Shown here: positions 9,530 through 18,089 of the stretch, piece after piece
How positions within the stretch are numbered: position 1 is the stretch's first letter
Layout: every line of letters starts with the position of its first letter
Assembly: GCF_006974145.1 (NCBI RefSeq)
Contig: NZ_CP039456.1
Coordinates: 960,001 to 1,024,000, forward strand
DNA from: Changchengzhania lutea
Lineage (GTDB): Bacteria; Bacteroidota; Bacteroidia; Flavobacteriales; Flavobacteriaceae
Length of the DNA: 64,000 nt
Reading direction: 5' to 3'
Notes under the pieces: model-generated
What the model was told of the DNA's origin: nothing
The model's database searches: none
Seen by the model: the letters and a program-made list of their open reading frames with translations, nothing else
Made by a program: the position numbers and the translations under genes

Positions 9530-11275
9530 ATGAAAGATACCAGAACTTTGGCTATTGTTGGCGCTGGACCCCGAGGCCATTATGCCTTAGAATGTTTCTT
9601 ACTTGAACTGTCAAAACAAAGCATGTCAGTTCCAATGAACATTTTAATGTTCGAAGAGACCCCTCATTTAGGCTATGGCCCCGTTTACAATCTCGATCAA
9701 CCAGACACCAATTGGGTAAATATTTCAGAACGGATCCTGTTTTTAGAACCACGACAGGAAATGATTTTGGACGATATCACTATCCCTGCATTTCCATCAT
9801 ATCACGACTGGTATCATATTAATCCTAATGAGATTTCAGAGGGTATTCCAGACAACTTCCCTCCTAGATCTAAAATTGGCACCTATTTAAAAACACGGTT
9901 CCAATCCATGCTGCAAGTGCTCTTGCAATCTAGATTGCTCACAGTCATTCAAGAAAGTCTGGAGGATATCGATATAAAATCGGGAAAACTATACCTCAGC
10001 ACGAATACTGACCACACCTATCAAGTGGATGAAGTGCTATTAACCATAGGCCATCAACCCTCCAAATTATCAAAGCAAATTAAAGCGTGGCAACAACATG
10101 CTCAGAAGAGTAATAATATTGTTTATAGCTCACCTTATCCTATTCAACAGTTTTTTGAAAATGATACTATAAATAATGAAAGCGTTATTGGCATTCGTGG
10201 CTTTGGTTTAGCAATGATAGATGTTGTTAGAGGTATCTCAGAAGAATTAGGCGGAACATTTAAAGTAATAAATAAAAGTACAGCAGCTGTAGAATATCAA
10301 GCAAGCACAAAAACACCTAAATGCTTTGTGCCTTTTTCATTAGACGGTTTACCGATGTCTCCAAAACCAATAAACGCATCCATTGATGCCTGGTTTAAAC
10401 CCACGACAAAGCAGCTAGACACCTTTTCAAAATGTATAAAAGATAAAGAAACGCAGAAGAGTGCTAATAGCAATGCTTTTTTAATTCAAGCTGTATCACC
10501 AATCATTGCAGACATCTACATTAATTTGGAGTTATCAATGAAGATGACTCAAAATGAACTAAAAAGTATTGTAGAACACTGGCTGCAGGATGCCAGTTTC
10601 GAACATACGTCTATAGTATCAAAAAACAAGACGCCATTAAGTACCATGAAAAATTATGTAGAGATGGCAACGGGCAATGCACCATCCTCTTTAGATTTTT
10701 GTATTGGGCAACTGTGGCGCCATTGCCAACCTATCATGTATGATGCCTTGTCTTATAACGCCTGCAAAGATGACGTTATAGCAGATATTATTGATTTGGA
10801 CGAACGTTTAAAACGCTACTCTTATGGGCCACCCGTTGAAAGCCTGCAACAACTACTCGCATTAATTGAAGCAAAAGCCATGACTTTGGATGTTGTTGAC
10901 GACCCCAAGATTTCTTCGGTTTCAAATGGTTGGGAATTACGAAAAGATAATAAATCTATTACCGTTAGTATTATGGTTAATTCGGTTTTAGATCCTCCAA
11001 AATTAGTAGCGGTTGATACCCCTATAATCACCAATATGCTACAACATAAATTGATTCAGCCTATTCATGATGATTTAGGAATCCTTACGGATGACAATGC
11101 TTATGTGATATCTGATAAAACACAAGACCCACTCCCTATTGCGGTATTAGGTCGTCTAGCAAAAGGGACTATTATAGGCGTTGATGCTATATTGGAATGT
11201 TTTGGCGACCGACCCAAACAATGGGCAAAAGCAGCTCTAACACGCCATTTGGAATGTGTTTCTGAGAATGAATAA
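9530..11275 (+). CDS. FAD/NAD(P)-binding protein
   Basis: The 581-residue protein begins KDTRTLAIVGAGPRGHYALE, a Rossmann dinucleotide-binding motif (GAGPRG) typical of the FAD-NAD(P)-binding family (PF13454-like). Further support is HLGYGPVYNLDQPDTNWVN after the first strand and VDEVLLTIGHQPSK near residue 170. The family includes ornithine-hydroxylase-like and uncharacterised oxidoreductases; the substrate is unknown. It follows ppk2 by about 100 bases on the same strand and converges on lipB. No signal peptide, so probably cytoplasmic. Confidence 0.8.
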   Translation: MKDTRTLAIVGAGPRGHYALECFLLELSKQSMSVPMNILMFEETPHLGYGPVYNLDQPDTNWVNISERILFLEPRQEMILDDITIPAFPSYHDWYHINPNEISEGIPDNFPPRSKIGTYLKTRFQSMLQVLLQSRLLTVIQESLEDIDIKSGKLYLSTNTDHTYQVDEVLLTIGHQPSKLSKQIKAWQQHAQKSNNIVYSSPYPIQQFFENDTINNESVIGIRGFGLAMIDVVRGISEELGGTFKVINKSTAAVEYQASTKTPKCFVPFSLDGLPMSPKPINASIDAWFKPTTKQLDTFSKCIKDKETQKSANSNAFLIQAVSPIIADIYINLELSMKMTQNELKSIVEHWLQDASFEHTSIVSKNKTPLSTMKNYVEMATGNAPSSLDFCIGQLWRHCQPIMYDALSYNACKDDVIADIIDLDERLKRYSYGPPVESLQQLLALIEAKAMTLDVVDDPKISSVSNGWELRKDNKSITVSIMVNSVLDPPKLVAVDTPIITNMLQHKLIQPIHDDLGILTDDNAYVISDKTQDPLPIAVLGRLAKGTIIGVDAILECFGDRPKQWAKAALTRHLECVSENE

Positions 11276-11294
11276 AACAGTCATATTACATATC

Positions 11295-11993
11295 TCAGAA
11301 AAACTCAGCCTCAAAAAGAGAACCAAAATGTCTTAGTAACTTTTCTTTCACCCCCGCTTCATCAACTGTTTTTTGAGCAAGCTCAACATTTAAGGATGTC
11401 ACGGCTTTGCCACGAATACCGCACGGTATAATATGATCAAAATACCCCAAATTGGCATTCACGTTAAGGGCAAAACCGTGCATGGTCACCCAACGGCTGG
11501 CACGGACGCCCATGGCACAGATTTTTCGGGCAAATGGTGTTCCTACATCCAGCCAAACCCCCGTTTCACCGGGACTTCTCTCTGCTTTTAAACCATACTC
11601 GCCAAGTGTTAAAATAATCATTTCCTCTAATAAGCGTAAGTATTTATGAATATCAGTAAAAAAAAATTCTAAGTCTAAAATAGGATAACCAACAATTTGT
11701 CCTGGACCGTGATACGTAATATCACCGCCTCGGTTAATTTTATAAAACGTCGCTCCTTTTTCGGTGAGCTGTTGTTCGTTTAAAAGCAGATTTGACAAAT
11801 CGCCACTTTTACCTAAGGTATACACATGTGGATGCTCTACAAACAAAAAATAGTTTTTCGTTTCCAGTCCCGCATCTTCCCGCCTATTTTTAATCTTAGT
11901 ATCTACAATGCCTTTAAATAATCGCTCTTGATAATCCCAAGTTTGTTTATAGTCTTTACAGCCTAAATCCTGCAGTTCTATTTTTTTATTCAT
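11295..11993 (-). CDS. lipB: Lipoyl(octanoyl) transferase
   Basis: LipB moves octanoate from acyl carrier protein to lipoyl domains, the first step of lipoate synthesis. The 232-residue product has RGGDITYHGPGQIVGYPILD (from residue 88), the catalytic Cys191 in IIPCGIRGKAVTSL and Lys157 in ARKICAMGV, with MHGFALNVN between them. Length is normal. It is convergent with the FAD protein, 19 bases apart. TAATTTTG on the minus strand (12007-12000) resembles a -7 element but is only 7 bases from the ATG, so transcription may be nearly leaderless if it is used. Confidence 0.95.
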   Translation of the reverse strand: MNKKIELQDLGCKDYKQTWDYQERLFKGIVDTKIKNRREDAGLETKNYFLFVEHPHVYTLGKSGDLSNLLLNEQQLTEKGATFYKINRGGDITYHGPGQIVGYPILDLEFFFTDIHKYLRLLEEMIILTLGEYGLKAERSPGETGVWLDVGTPFARKICAMGVRASRWVTMHGFALNVNANLGYFDHIIPCGIRGKAVTSLNVELAQKTVDEAGVKEKLLRHFGSLFEAEFF

Positions 11994-12078
11994 AGGCTAC
12001 AAAATTACGATATTTTAGGACATGGTTTCATGCAAAAAAATAGGAAAAAAAGTGAATGAATATATTTAGTCGAAAACC

Positions 12079-12128
12079 GAGACTGGCAACTGTGACCATA
12101 TACTGTGACTGAGACTGCCAACTGATAC
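12079..12128. repeat. Short imperfect direct repeat in spacer
   Basis: Two 18-base units, GAGACTGGCAACTGTGAC (12079-12096) and GAGACTGCCAACTGATAC (12111-12128), agree at 15 positions and are embedded in further ACTG-rich sequence. The stretch lies between lipB and the pmp3-like gene and contains no gene. Confidence 0.5.
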
Positions 12129-12133
12129 TAAAA

Positions 12134-12292
12134 CTAGCTTTTAGGATTATTAAGTATAATTAATGCCGCAATAACCCCTGGTACCCAGCCACAAAGCCAT
12201 AATAAAAAGACAATAATAATAGAGCCGCAACCTTTGTCTAAAACAGCTAAAGGTGGACAAATAATAGACAGCAAAACTCTCCAGAAACCCAT
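12134..12292 (-). CDS. Pmp3/YqaE family small membrane protein
   Basis: This 52-residue gene is below the usual ORF length limit. Read on the minus strand from the ATG at 12292 it gives MGFWRVLLSIICPPLAVLDK, then a second hydrophobic segment with LLWLCGWVPGVIAALIIL, and ends NNPKS. The CPPLAV motif and the GWVPGVIAA motif in the second helix are diagnostic of Pmp3 (UPF0057) proteolipids, which sit in the cytoplasmic membrane and are often linked to salt or membrane-potential stress. It is an isolated gene between lipB and a DUF302-like gene. Confidence 0.9.
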   Translation of the reverse strand: MGFWRVLLSIICPPLAVLDKGCGSIIIVFLLWLCGWVPGVIAALIILNNPKS

Positions 12293-12611
12293 GTTTGATT
12301 GATTTTAATTGATGATACTAATTTGACGTAATTTTATGGGTTTTGTTACAAATAAAAAAATTCTTGAAAACAACTATCCTCATAGCAGAGCCATAGAGGT
12401 ATTTCGCCGTCCCGATAATTATCGGGATCATTTTGCCTTTGAGCCCAAAAATCGAAATTTTGTATTTTACCTCACCAAGAACTGCCGAAAATGTCAGTTC
12501 TGACCTTGTACATTCCTCTCGCTACATTCGTCGGATGCAAGAGGAGAGGTAAAAAGGAAACCCCGATCCAAGGGTCGGAGAATCTTTAGATTGAATACTT
12601 TATTAAAGCAC
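12293..12611. repeat. Gene-free spacer with palindromes, probably a dispersed repeat
   Basis: This 319-base spacer between two minus-strand genes holds a perfect 18-base palindrome, TCCCGATAATTATCGGGA, at 12410-12427, and looser inverted pairs such as CCTCTCGC with GCAAGAGGAGAGG (12512-12555) and CCGATCC with GGGTCGG. Its base composition is richer in G and C than other spacers here. I see no complete gene. It looks like one of the repeat elements spread through Flavobacteriaceae spacers, but copy number cannot be checked here. Confidence 0.4.
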
Positions 12612-13499
12612 TTATTGACAAATTACTTCTAAAGTATCTTCAATATCTCCCGGCGTACTCATAATTTTCATAAAAGTACCCATTGTTAAATCTGGCCAAT
12701 GCAATGCAAGTCTATATTTACCATGAAGCATGGTAGCAACTTTATCTTGCAATATTATTTCATAAGGCAAAGCAGCAACATGATCTTCACCAATAATTGG
12801 TAAAAAATAGGATTCGCCATCCTCTTTATTTAGTAATCCAACACCAAAAACGGCTACTTTAGCATTATTATAAACTAGCTTATAAACTAGTTTCGTATTT
12901 CCTTCTTTAGAATTTAAAGCATTTTCAATAGTTTTTACTCCTTCAGCAAATGTGGTAAATTCATTTAACACAACAGGATCTGTAAAATAAGGCATCGTAA
13001 TTTTATAATGGTACTTTTTTAATTTATCAGCTTGTACCGTTCCTCCAAATGACACAAACTCATTTCCAACAGCAGAAAACACAGTCTTCAAATCTGCACT
13101 AAATGTTTTAAAAGCGCCACTGTATGTACTATAGCTATCCCTTAAATAGGCTCTTAAAATATAATCCGGATTTGTATAGGACATAATTACTTTATCATTT
13201 TTTTTAACTAAACCTACTTTAAAAACTGCGGCCAATGCACCCCTATCTTTAACTTTAATTGAAACATCACTTAAATCTCTTCTTGTAAATGCAATAACCT
13301 TTAAAGAACTTTTGTTTGAAGGATTATAAGTTCCTAAAACAGTAAATGAATTATCCTTTAATACAGAAATAATTTTTTCTGATAATTCCTGAATACTTTC
13401 TGTTGACTCCCCTATTTTAATATATGGAGACAATTCCTGAGCTAACACGGTAAAACTAACGGTAAAAAAAACAAGCGAACTTAATATTACATTTTTCAT
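12612..13499 (-). CDS. Secreted protein with DUF302-like regions
   Basis: The 295-residue product starts MKNVILSSLVFFTVSFTVLA, a signal peptide, so it is exported. The mature protein looks like two similar halves. Each half has an amphipathic helix (ESIQELSEKIISVLKDNSF and GVKTIENALN) followed by strands, and the C-terminal half has LPYEIILQDKVATMLHGKYR and TPGDIEDTLEVICQ. This pattern resembles DUF302, a small alpha/beta domain of unknown function. No catalytic residues are evident. It is divergent from lysS. The family call is tentative. Confidence 0.55.
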   Translation of the reverse strand: MKNVILSSLVFFTVSFTVLAQELSPYIKIGESTESIQELSEKIISVLKDNSFTVLGTYNPSNKSSLKVIAFTRRDLSDVSIKVKDRGALAAVFKVGLVKKNDKVIMSYTNPDYILRAYLRDSYSTYSGAFKTFSADLKTVFSAVGNEFVSFGGTVQADKLKKYHYKITMPYFTDPVVLNEFTTFAEGVKTIENALNSKEGNTKLVYKLVYNNAKVAVFGVGLLNKEDGESYFLPIIGEDHVAALPYEIILQDKVATMLHGKYRLALHWPDLTMGTFMKIMSTPGDIEDTLEVICQ

Positions 13500-13694
13500 C
13501 TGAATGAAGTTTAAATTATATGAGTTGTATCAATTCAATAACATACTCATTATAAAAAGTAAAAATAAAAACTACATCACCTATCAACCTATGATTAATG
13601 TCATAAACGAAAACTATTTTTGCCAAATTTTTATCAGTAAATCAATAAAAACAAAGAATAATTAAAAAGAAGCTTTTCGTTTTTTTAAATAGTT

Positions 13695-13702
13695 TAATTT
13701 TG
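13695..13702 (+). promoter_or_regulatory. Bacteroidota -7 promoter element for lysS
   Basis: TAATTTTG matches TAnnTTTG exactly, 19 bases before the lysS ATG at 13722. A weak TTTTCG lies about 19 bases upstream at the -33 position. Confidence 0.55.
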
Positions 13703-13721
13703 CGATTCAAAAAATCATCAG

Positions 13722-15413
13722 ATGCAGCTTTCAGAGCAAGAATTAGTAAGAAGAGAAAAACTAAAAAAATTACGCGAGTTAGGAATTAACCCTTACCCTG
13801 CAGATTTATATCCAGTCACCCACAACTCTAAACAGGTGAAAACCGACTTTAAAGAGGGCAAACAGGTGGTTATTGCAGGAAGGTTGATGATGATTAAAGT
13901 GCAAGGGAAAGCAAGTTTTGCACAACTACAGGATGCTGAAGGAAAAATTCAAGTGTATTTTAATCGTGATGAAATTTGCCCAGATGAAGACAAAACCAAA
14001 TACAATGACATCTTTAAGAAGTTATTGGATTTTGGTGACTTTGTAGGGATTGAAGGCGAATTGTTCACTACTCAAGTAGGTGAAAAAACGGTAAAGGTTA
14101 AAGATTTCACGCTTTTAAGCAAGGCCTTGAAACCATTACCGCTACCAAAAGAAAAAGACGGTGTCATTTATGATGCTTTCACAGACCCTGAACAACGTTA
14201 CAGACAGCGTTATGCAGATTTAGTAGTAAACCCTAAGGTAAAAGATGTCTTTGTAAAGCGTACTAAATTATTTAATGCGATGCGTCAGTTTTTTAATGAT
14301 GCTGGATATTTTGAAGTAGAAACTCCCGTTTTACAACCCATTCCTGGAGGTGCCGCTGCACGCCCATTTGTAACCCATCACAATGCATTAGACATTCCGT
14401 TGTATATGCGGATTGCCAACGAACTCTATTTAAAACGCTTAATTGTAGGCGGTTTTGATGGGGTTTATGAATTCTCAAAAAACTTCCGTAACGAAGGGAT
14501 GGACAGAACCCACAACCCAGAGTTTACGGCTATGGAAATTTATGTAGCTTATAAAGATTACAACTGGATGATGGACTTCTGTGAGCGTCTTTTAGAGCAT
14601 TGCGCTATGGCTGTAAACGGAACCACAAAAGCTACTTTTGGAATCCATGAAATAGATTTTAAAGCACCTTATGCCCGGGTAACCATGGCAGATTCCATTA
14701 AGCATTTTACTGGATTTGATATTAATGGAAAAAGTGAATTGGAAATAAGAGAAGCTGCTAAAAATATGGGTATTGAAGTTGATGATACCATGGGTAAAGG
14801 CAAACTTATCGATGAGATATTTGGCGAGAAATGTGAGGGCCATTATATTCAGCCAACCTACATTACAGATTACCCAAAAGAAATGAGTCCGCTATGTAAA
14901 GAGCACCGTGAAAATCCAGAGTTAACAGAGCGATTTGAATTGATGGTCTGTGGTAAGGAAATTGCCAATGCGTATTCTGAATTAAACGATCCAATTGATC
15001 AACGAGAACGTTTTGAACATCAAATGGAATTGGCTAAAAAAGGTGATGATGAAGCTACCGGCGTTATAGATTACGACTTTTTACGTGCTTTGGAGTATGG
15101 GATGCCGCCAACCTCTGGTATGGGGATTGGTATGGACCGATTGATTATGTTTTTAACCAACAATCAATCTATTCAAGAGGTGTTATTCTTTCCGCAAATG
15201 CGTCCAGAGAAAAAAGCGATTGCTGTGAGTGATGATGCTAAAGCCGTTTTTGAGATTATAAAAAAAGCAGACAAACTAGAACTTAATGAGTTAAAGACCG
15301 CTTCTGGTTTATCGAACAAAAAATGGGATAAGACTATTAAGGAATTGACTAAAAACAACCTTGCTAAAGTTGAAAAAACGGATGATGGTTTATTTGTCCA
15401 TCTAGTTGAATAG
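13722..15413 (+). CDS. lysS: Lysyl-tRNA synthetase, class II
   Basis: LysS charges tRNA-Lys with lysine in the cytoplasm. The 563-residue protein has the N-terminal OB-fold anticodon domain (VVIAGRLMMIKVQGKASFAQ), motif 1 region around FNDAGYFEVETPVLQPIPGG, motif 2 in YEFSKNFRNEGMDRTHNPEF and motif 3 in GMGIGMDRLIMFL. It is about 60 residues longer than E. coli LysS: the extra C-terminal tail (from about residue 500, rich in Lys, Glu and Leu) is common in Bacteroidota homologues. A clear promoter lies upstream and a large palindrome follows. Confidence 0.96.
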   Translation: MQLSEQELVRREKLKKLRELGINPYPADLYPVTHNSKQVKTDFKEGKQVVIAGRLMMIKVQGKASFAQLQDAEGKIQVYFNRDEICPDEDKTKYNDIFKKLLDFGDFVGIEGELFTTQVGEKTVKVKDFTLLSKALKPLPLPKEKDGVIYDAFTDPEQRYRQRYADLVVNPKVKDVFVKRTKLFNAMRQFFNDAGYFEVETPVLQPIPGGAAARPFVTHHNALDIPLYMRIANELYLKRLIVGGFDGVYEFSKNFRNEGMDRTHNPEFTAMEIYVAYKDYNWMMDFCERLLEHCAMAVNGTTKATFGIHEIDFKAPYARVTMADSIKHFTGFDINGKSELEIREAAKNMGIEVDDTMGKGKLIDEIFGEKCEGHYIQPTYITDYPKEMSPLCKEHRENPELTERFELMVCGKEIANAYSELNDPIDQRERFEHQMELAKKGDDEATGVIDYDFLRALEYGMPPTSGMGIGMDRLIMFLTNNQSIQEVLFFPQMRPEKKAIAVSDDAKAVFEIIKKADKLELNELKTASGLSNKKWDKTIKELTKNNLAKVEKTDDGLFVHLVE

Positions 15414-15420
15414 CCATAGT

Positions 15421-15566
15421 GATGAGGCTGTCTAAAAAGTAATTAATTCTTGTCAAACTGTCACATTGAGCGCAGTCGAAGTTTTAATGTTTTAAAAACT
15501 AAAGCATTTCGACTGCGCTCAATGTGACATTTAAACTAAAAACTCACTTTGTTAGACAGCCTCATC
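15421..15566. repeat. Long palindromic element, probably a bidirectional terminator
   Basis: The outer arms GATGAGGCTGTCTAA (15421-15435) and TTAGACAGCCTCATC (15552-15566) are perfect complements. Inside, TCACATTGAGCGCAGTCGAA pairs with TTCGACTGCGCTCAATGTGA further on, so the whole 146 bases can fold into one long hairpin. It lies between the convergent genes lysS and 15580-15966. The same inner sequence occurs at 53145-53499, which shows that it is a dispersed family. Confidence 0.85.
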
Positions 15567-15579
15567 ATTTTACATCCGC

Positions 15580-15966
15580 CTATAGACTTTGATGAGAATC
15601 AAAATTTTCTGGTAAATAACATTGTGTATTAAAATTGATAGTCACCGGTTCTTCTAGTTCAACCAGTTCAATTTTACTCCAATCTAGATCGTGTTTTCCT
15701 TTTAAGGGATTAAAGTTTACGGGAAGATACTTTTTAGTATCAAAATTAATGATAACTGCCTCTTCCAATTCATAGAGTTCAATGGTGTCCCAATCTAAGT
15801 CTGTGGGCTCCGTTTGAGGGTTGGTTTCAAATAAAGATGCTCGCAATTGTACTTCTTCGTTAGTGGGTTCTTTGCAATCATTATCCAAACAGGATGATGT
15901 GTTGTTACTAAGTGTCGGTGAGCTCAAGCTGAGCAAGGTGCTAAAAATGATTGATGAATAAAGCAT
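15580..15966 (-). CDS. Small secreted protein with two internal repeats
   Basis: The 128-residue product has an N-terminal hydrophobic signal (MLYSSIIFSTLLSLSS) and then two copies of a motif of about 31 residues: LDWDTIELYELEEAVIINFD plus TKKYLPVNFNP, and LDWSKIELVELEEPVTINFN plus TQCYLPENFD. The shared pattern is DLDW..IEL.ELEE.V.INF.T..YLP.NF. Two cysteines sit between signal and repeats. I do not recognise a characterised family; similar YLP-x-NF repeats occur in short hypothetical proteins of Flavobacteriaceae. It converges on lysS across a palindrome. Confidence 0.7.
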   Translation of the reverse strand: MLYSSIIFSTLLSLSSPTLSNNTSSCLDNDCKEPTNEEVQLRASLFETNPQTEPTDLDWDTIELYELEEAVIINFDTKKYLPVNFNPLKGKHDLDWSKIELVELEEPVTINFNTQCYLPENFDSHQSL

Positions 15967-16112
15967 GATTTTAAAGTTTTATTGGTTCATATATAAATTG
16001 ACGTAAATAAAACCAAACTGTTACACACCTTTAGAAATGTTTAACACTACAAATCAGTATTTTACATATATTTTAAGACATCAACATGGCTACTGTTAAT
16101 TTTTTAAGACCG

Positions 16113-16937
16113 CTAGAGCAAGATCTCATTAATTCGGGTATGATACAAATCAAATTCTATAAGGTTATTATGATCGCCATTTTGAATGGTTACAAAAGTA
16201 GTTTTCGATAAAGATGCTGCCGTAAATAATTTTCTACCCGAAGCATAAGGGACGATGCCATCATCTGTTCCATGAAATATCGTGATGGGGCATTCCACGT
16301 CTTTTATAAACTTATACGAAGGAAACTTATATTGCAATAGTTTTTCAATGGGGAGCATTGGAAACCTATGTTTTGCAACATCGAGTATGCTATAATAAGG
16401 TGTTTCTAAAATAAGTTGTTTGGGATTGTTTTTACCCGCCACATAGGTTGCGATGCCTGTACCAAGAGAGCGCCCGTACAATGTGATGTCACTTTCATTA
16501 TAATCACCTTTCAAATACTCGTAAAACAATTGGGCATCACTATAAAAGACCGCTTCACTTAGTTTACCCGAACTCTTCCCATAAGTTCTATAATCCATAA
16601 TTAATAGATCATAGTTCTTTTCTACAAAATACTCCCCTATTGTACCCCATCGTTGTAAATCTCCTGCATTTCCATGAAAATATAAGATGACTCCTTTTGG
16701 GTTTTCAACTTTAAAATGGACGGCATTAAGTTTTGCTCCATCTGAAGCTATTAAATTTAATTCTTCAAAACCATAATTAAATTCATAGACATAATTTTCC
16801 TCTAAAACGGTTGGGAAAAAAAATAATTTTTCTTGTAGAAAATATAATGAAGTCCCAATCATAATATATAAACTTAGTAGAATGATACCAATTTTTTTAA
16901 GCCTTTGTTTTATTCGGTTTCGAGGTATGTTTAACAT
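16113..16937 (-). CDS. Alpha/beta hydrolase, membrane-anchored (copy 1)
   Basis: The 274-residue protein has an N-terminal membrane anchor (GIILLSLYIMIGTSLYFL) and a serine hydrolase fold: nucleophile in LYGRSLGTGIATY (GxSxG), the acid in IFHGTDDGIVPY and the histidine in QNGDHNNLIEF. VILYFHGNAGDLQRWG forms the oxyanion region. This is the BEM46/ABHD13-like type; the substrate is unknown. Its start overlaps the end of the paralogous hydrolase by 41 bases, which suggests translational coupling and tandem duplication. The catalytic domain probably faces one side of the membrane; which side cannot be told. Confidence 0.85.
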   Translation of the reverse strand: MLNIPRNRIKQRLKKIGIILLSLYIMIGTSLYFLQEKLFFFPTVLEENYVYEFNYGFEELNLIASDGAKLNAVHFKVENPKGVILYFHGNAGDLQRWGTIGEYFVEKNYDLLIMDYRTYGKSSGKLSEAVFYSDAQLFYEYLKGDYNESDITLYGRSLGTGIATYVAGKNNPKQLILETPYYSILDVAKHRFPMLPIEKLLQYKFPSYKFIKDVECPITIFHGTDDGIVPYASGRKLFTAASLSKTTFVTIQNGDHNNLIEFDLYHTRINEILL

Positions 16938-17775
16938 GAATACTTGTGGTTGTTAAATCTATAGGATGTGACTTGTTATGGAGTATCTCAAAAATCATTT
17001 TATGGTAGGATTCAAAATTGTTTAAATTTTTATGACCTCCACCAATAACCGTGTGCAATGTGGTTCTTTTTGGATTTACCTGAGATAATTTCACACTGGT
17101 TTTATAAGGAATCAAATTGTCATGCGTGCCATGAATGATATGAATGGGACATTGCACATATTTTAGCCACTTGTATGTTGGGAGTGGATATTTAATTAAA
17201 AGCGACAAGGGCATAAAGGGTGCGTAGCGTGCTGTAACTTTGGTTAAACTATAATATGGCGCATCTAAAACCAGCATTTTAGGATTATTCATGGAAGCCA
17301 ATTTTGCCGCAAACCCTGATCCTAAAGACCGTCCGTACAAGATGATTCTGTTTTCACTTGTTCTTTCTTTTATTTTATTATAGATTTCCTGCAGATCTCT
17401 TTTTATGGCTTTTTGAGAGCGCCTACCTGTACTTTTTCCAAAGCCTCGGTAGTCTACCATTAATACGTTATAGCCATGTCGTGTAAAATCAACTGCAAAT
17501 TTACCCCAACCTTTGATGCTTTTTGAATTGCCTTTAAGATATAAAACTATCCCTTTTGATTCCACTTTTGGTTTAAAAAGAAGCCCATTGATAACAGCTC
17601 CATCTCTAGTCTCTAAATTGTATTCTTTAATGTTTTGATTTTCGTAGTAAAACTGAAAATCCTTTGAAAGTTTTTCAGGCTTAAATAACATATAATCCTG
17701 CAAATAATATAGAGCAATACTAGCTGATACGTAAATTACAAGTACTATTATTGAAATATATAACCAATAAGGCAT
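16897..17775 (-). CDS. Alpha/beta hydrolase, membrane-anchored (copy 2)
   Basis: This 292-residue paralogue of the next gene downstream has an N-terminal membrane segment (ISIIVLVIYVSASIALYYL), GIVLYLKGNSKSIKGWG in place of the usual HG oxyanion motif, the nucleophile in LYGRSLGSGFAAK, an aspartate in IIHGTHDNLIPY and the histidine in GGGHKNLNNF. The region after the first beta strand has L-K-G-N where the neighbour has F-H-G-N, so the oxyanion hole may differ. It is first in a two-gene unit. Substrate unknown. Confidence 0.85.
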   Translation of the reverse strand: MPYWLYISIIVLVIYVSASIALYYLQDYMLFKPEKLSKDFQFYYENQNIKEYNLETRDGAVINGLLFKPKVESKGIVLYLKGNSKSIKGWGKFAVDFTRHGYNVLMVDYRGFGKSTGRRSQKAIKRDLQEIYNKIKERTSENRIILYGRSLGSGFAAKLASMNNPKMLVLDAPYYSLTKVTARYAPFMPLSLLIKYPLPTYKWLKYVQCPIHIIHGTHDNLIPYKTSVKLSQVNPKRTTLHTVIGGGHKNLNNFESYHKMIFEILHNKSHPIDLTTTSIHVKHTSKPNKTKA

Positions 17776-17872
17776 AGGTGAACATCGTTAGAATACTAAT
17801 ATACAATAAAAAGATTAGCGGTTTAAAAGCCAATAAGATAATGCTTTATGCTGTTTTATTAAGTGAACTATT

Positions 17873-18017
17873 TTATTGTTCCTCGTCCTTTAGCTCTCTA
17901 TCGATATACTGGACATCCCTTATGTTTTTTTGAACAGCAATGGCAGCAAACAGGCTTAAAGAGAATGACATGCCATAAAATCCTTTTTTACTCTAAAGAC
18001 AAACCATTACAGCATCC
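17873..18017 (-). pseudogene. Relic of a yiaA-like membrane protein gene
   Basis: On the minus strand, bases 17992-17873 read [38 protein letters not shown] and stop. This strongly resembles the C-terminal end of E. coli YiaA (...[23 protein letters not shown]...). Immediately upstream GCCNGLSLE (18017-17991) looks like the preceding helix end, but an extra base at 17990 shifts the frame and places a TAG before the recognisable part. The N-terminal two thirds of the protein are missing. It is a decayed remnant; the longest intact piece, from the ATG at 17971, is only 32 codons. Confidence 0.7.
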
Positions 18018-18089
18018 TTAAATTAATTGAATATAAATAAAATAACTATATTAGGAGGTAGTTATTTGTCCATCAATAAATTCACTCAT

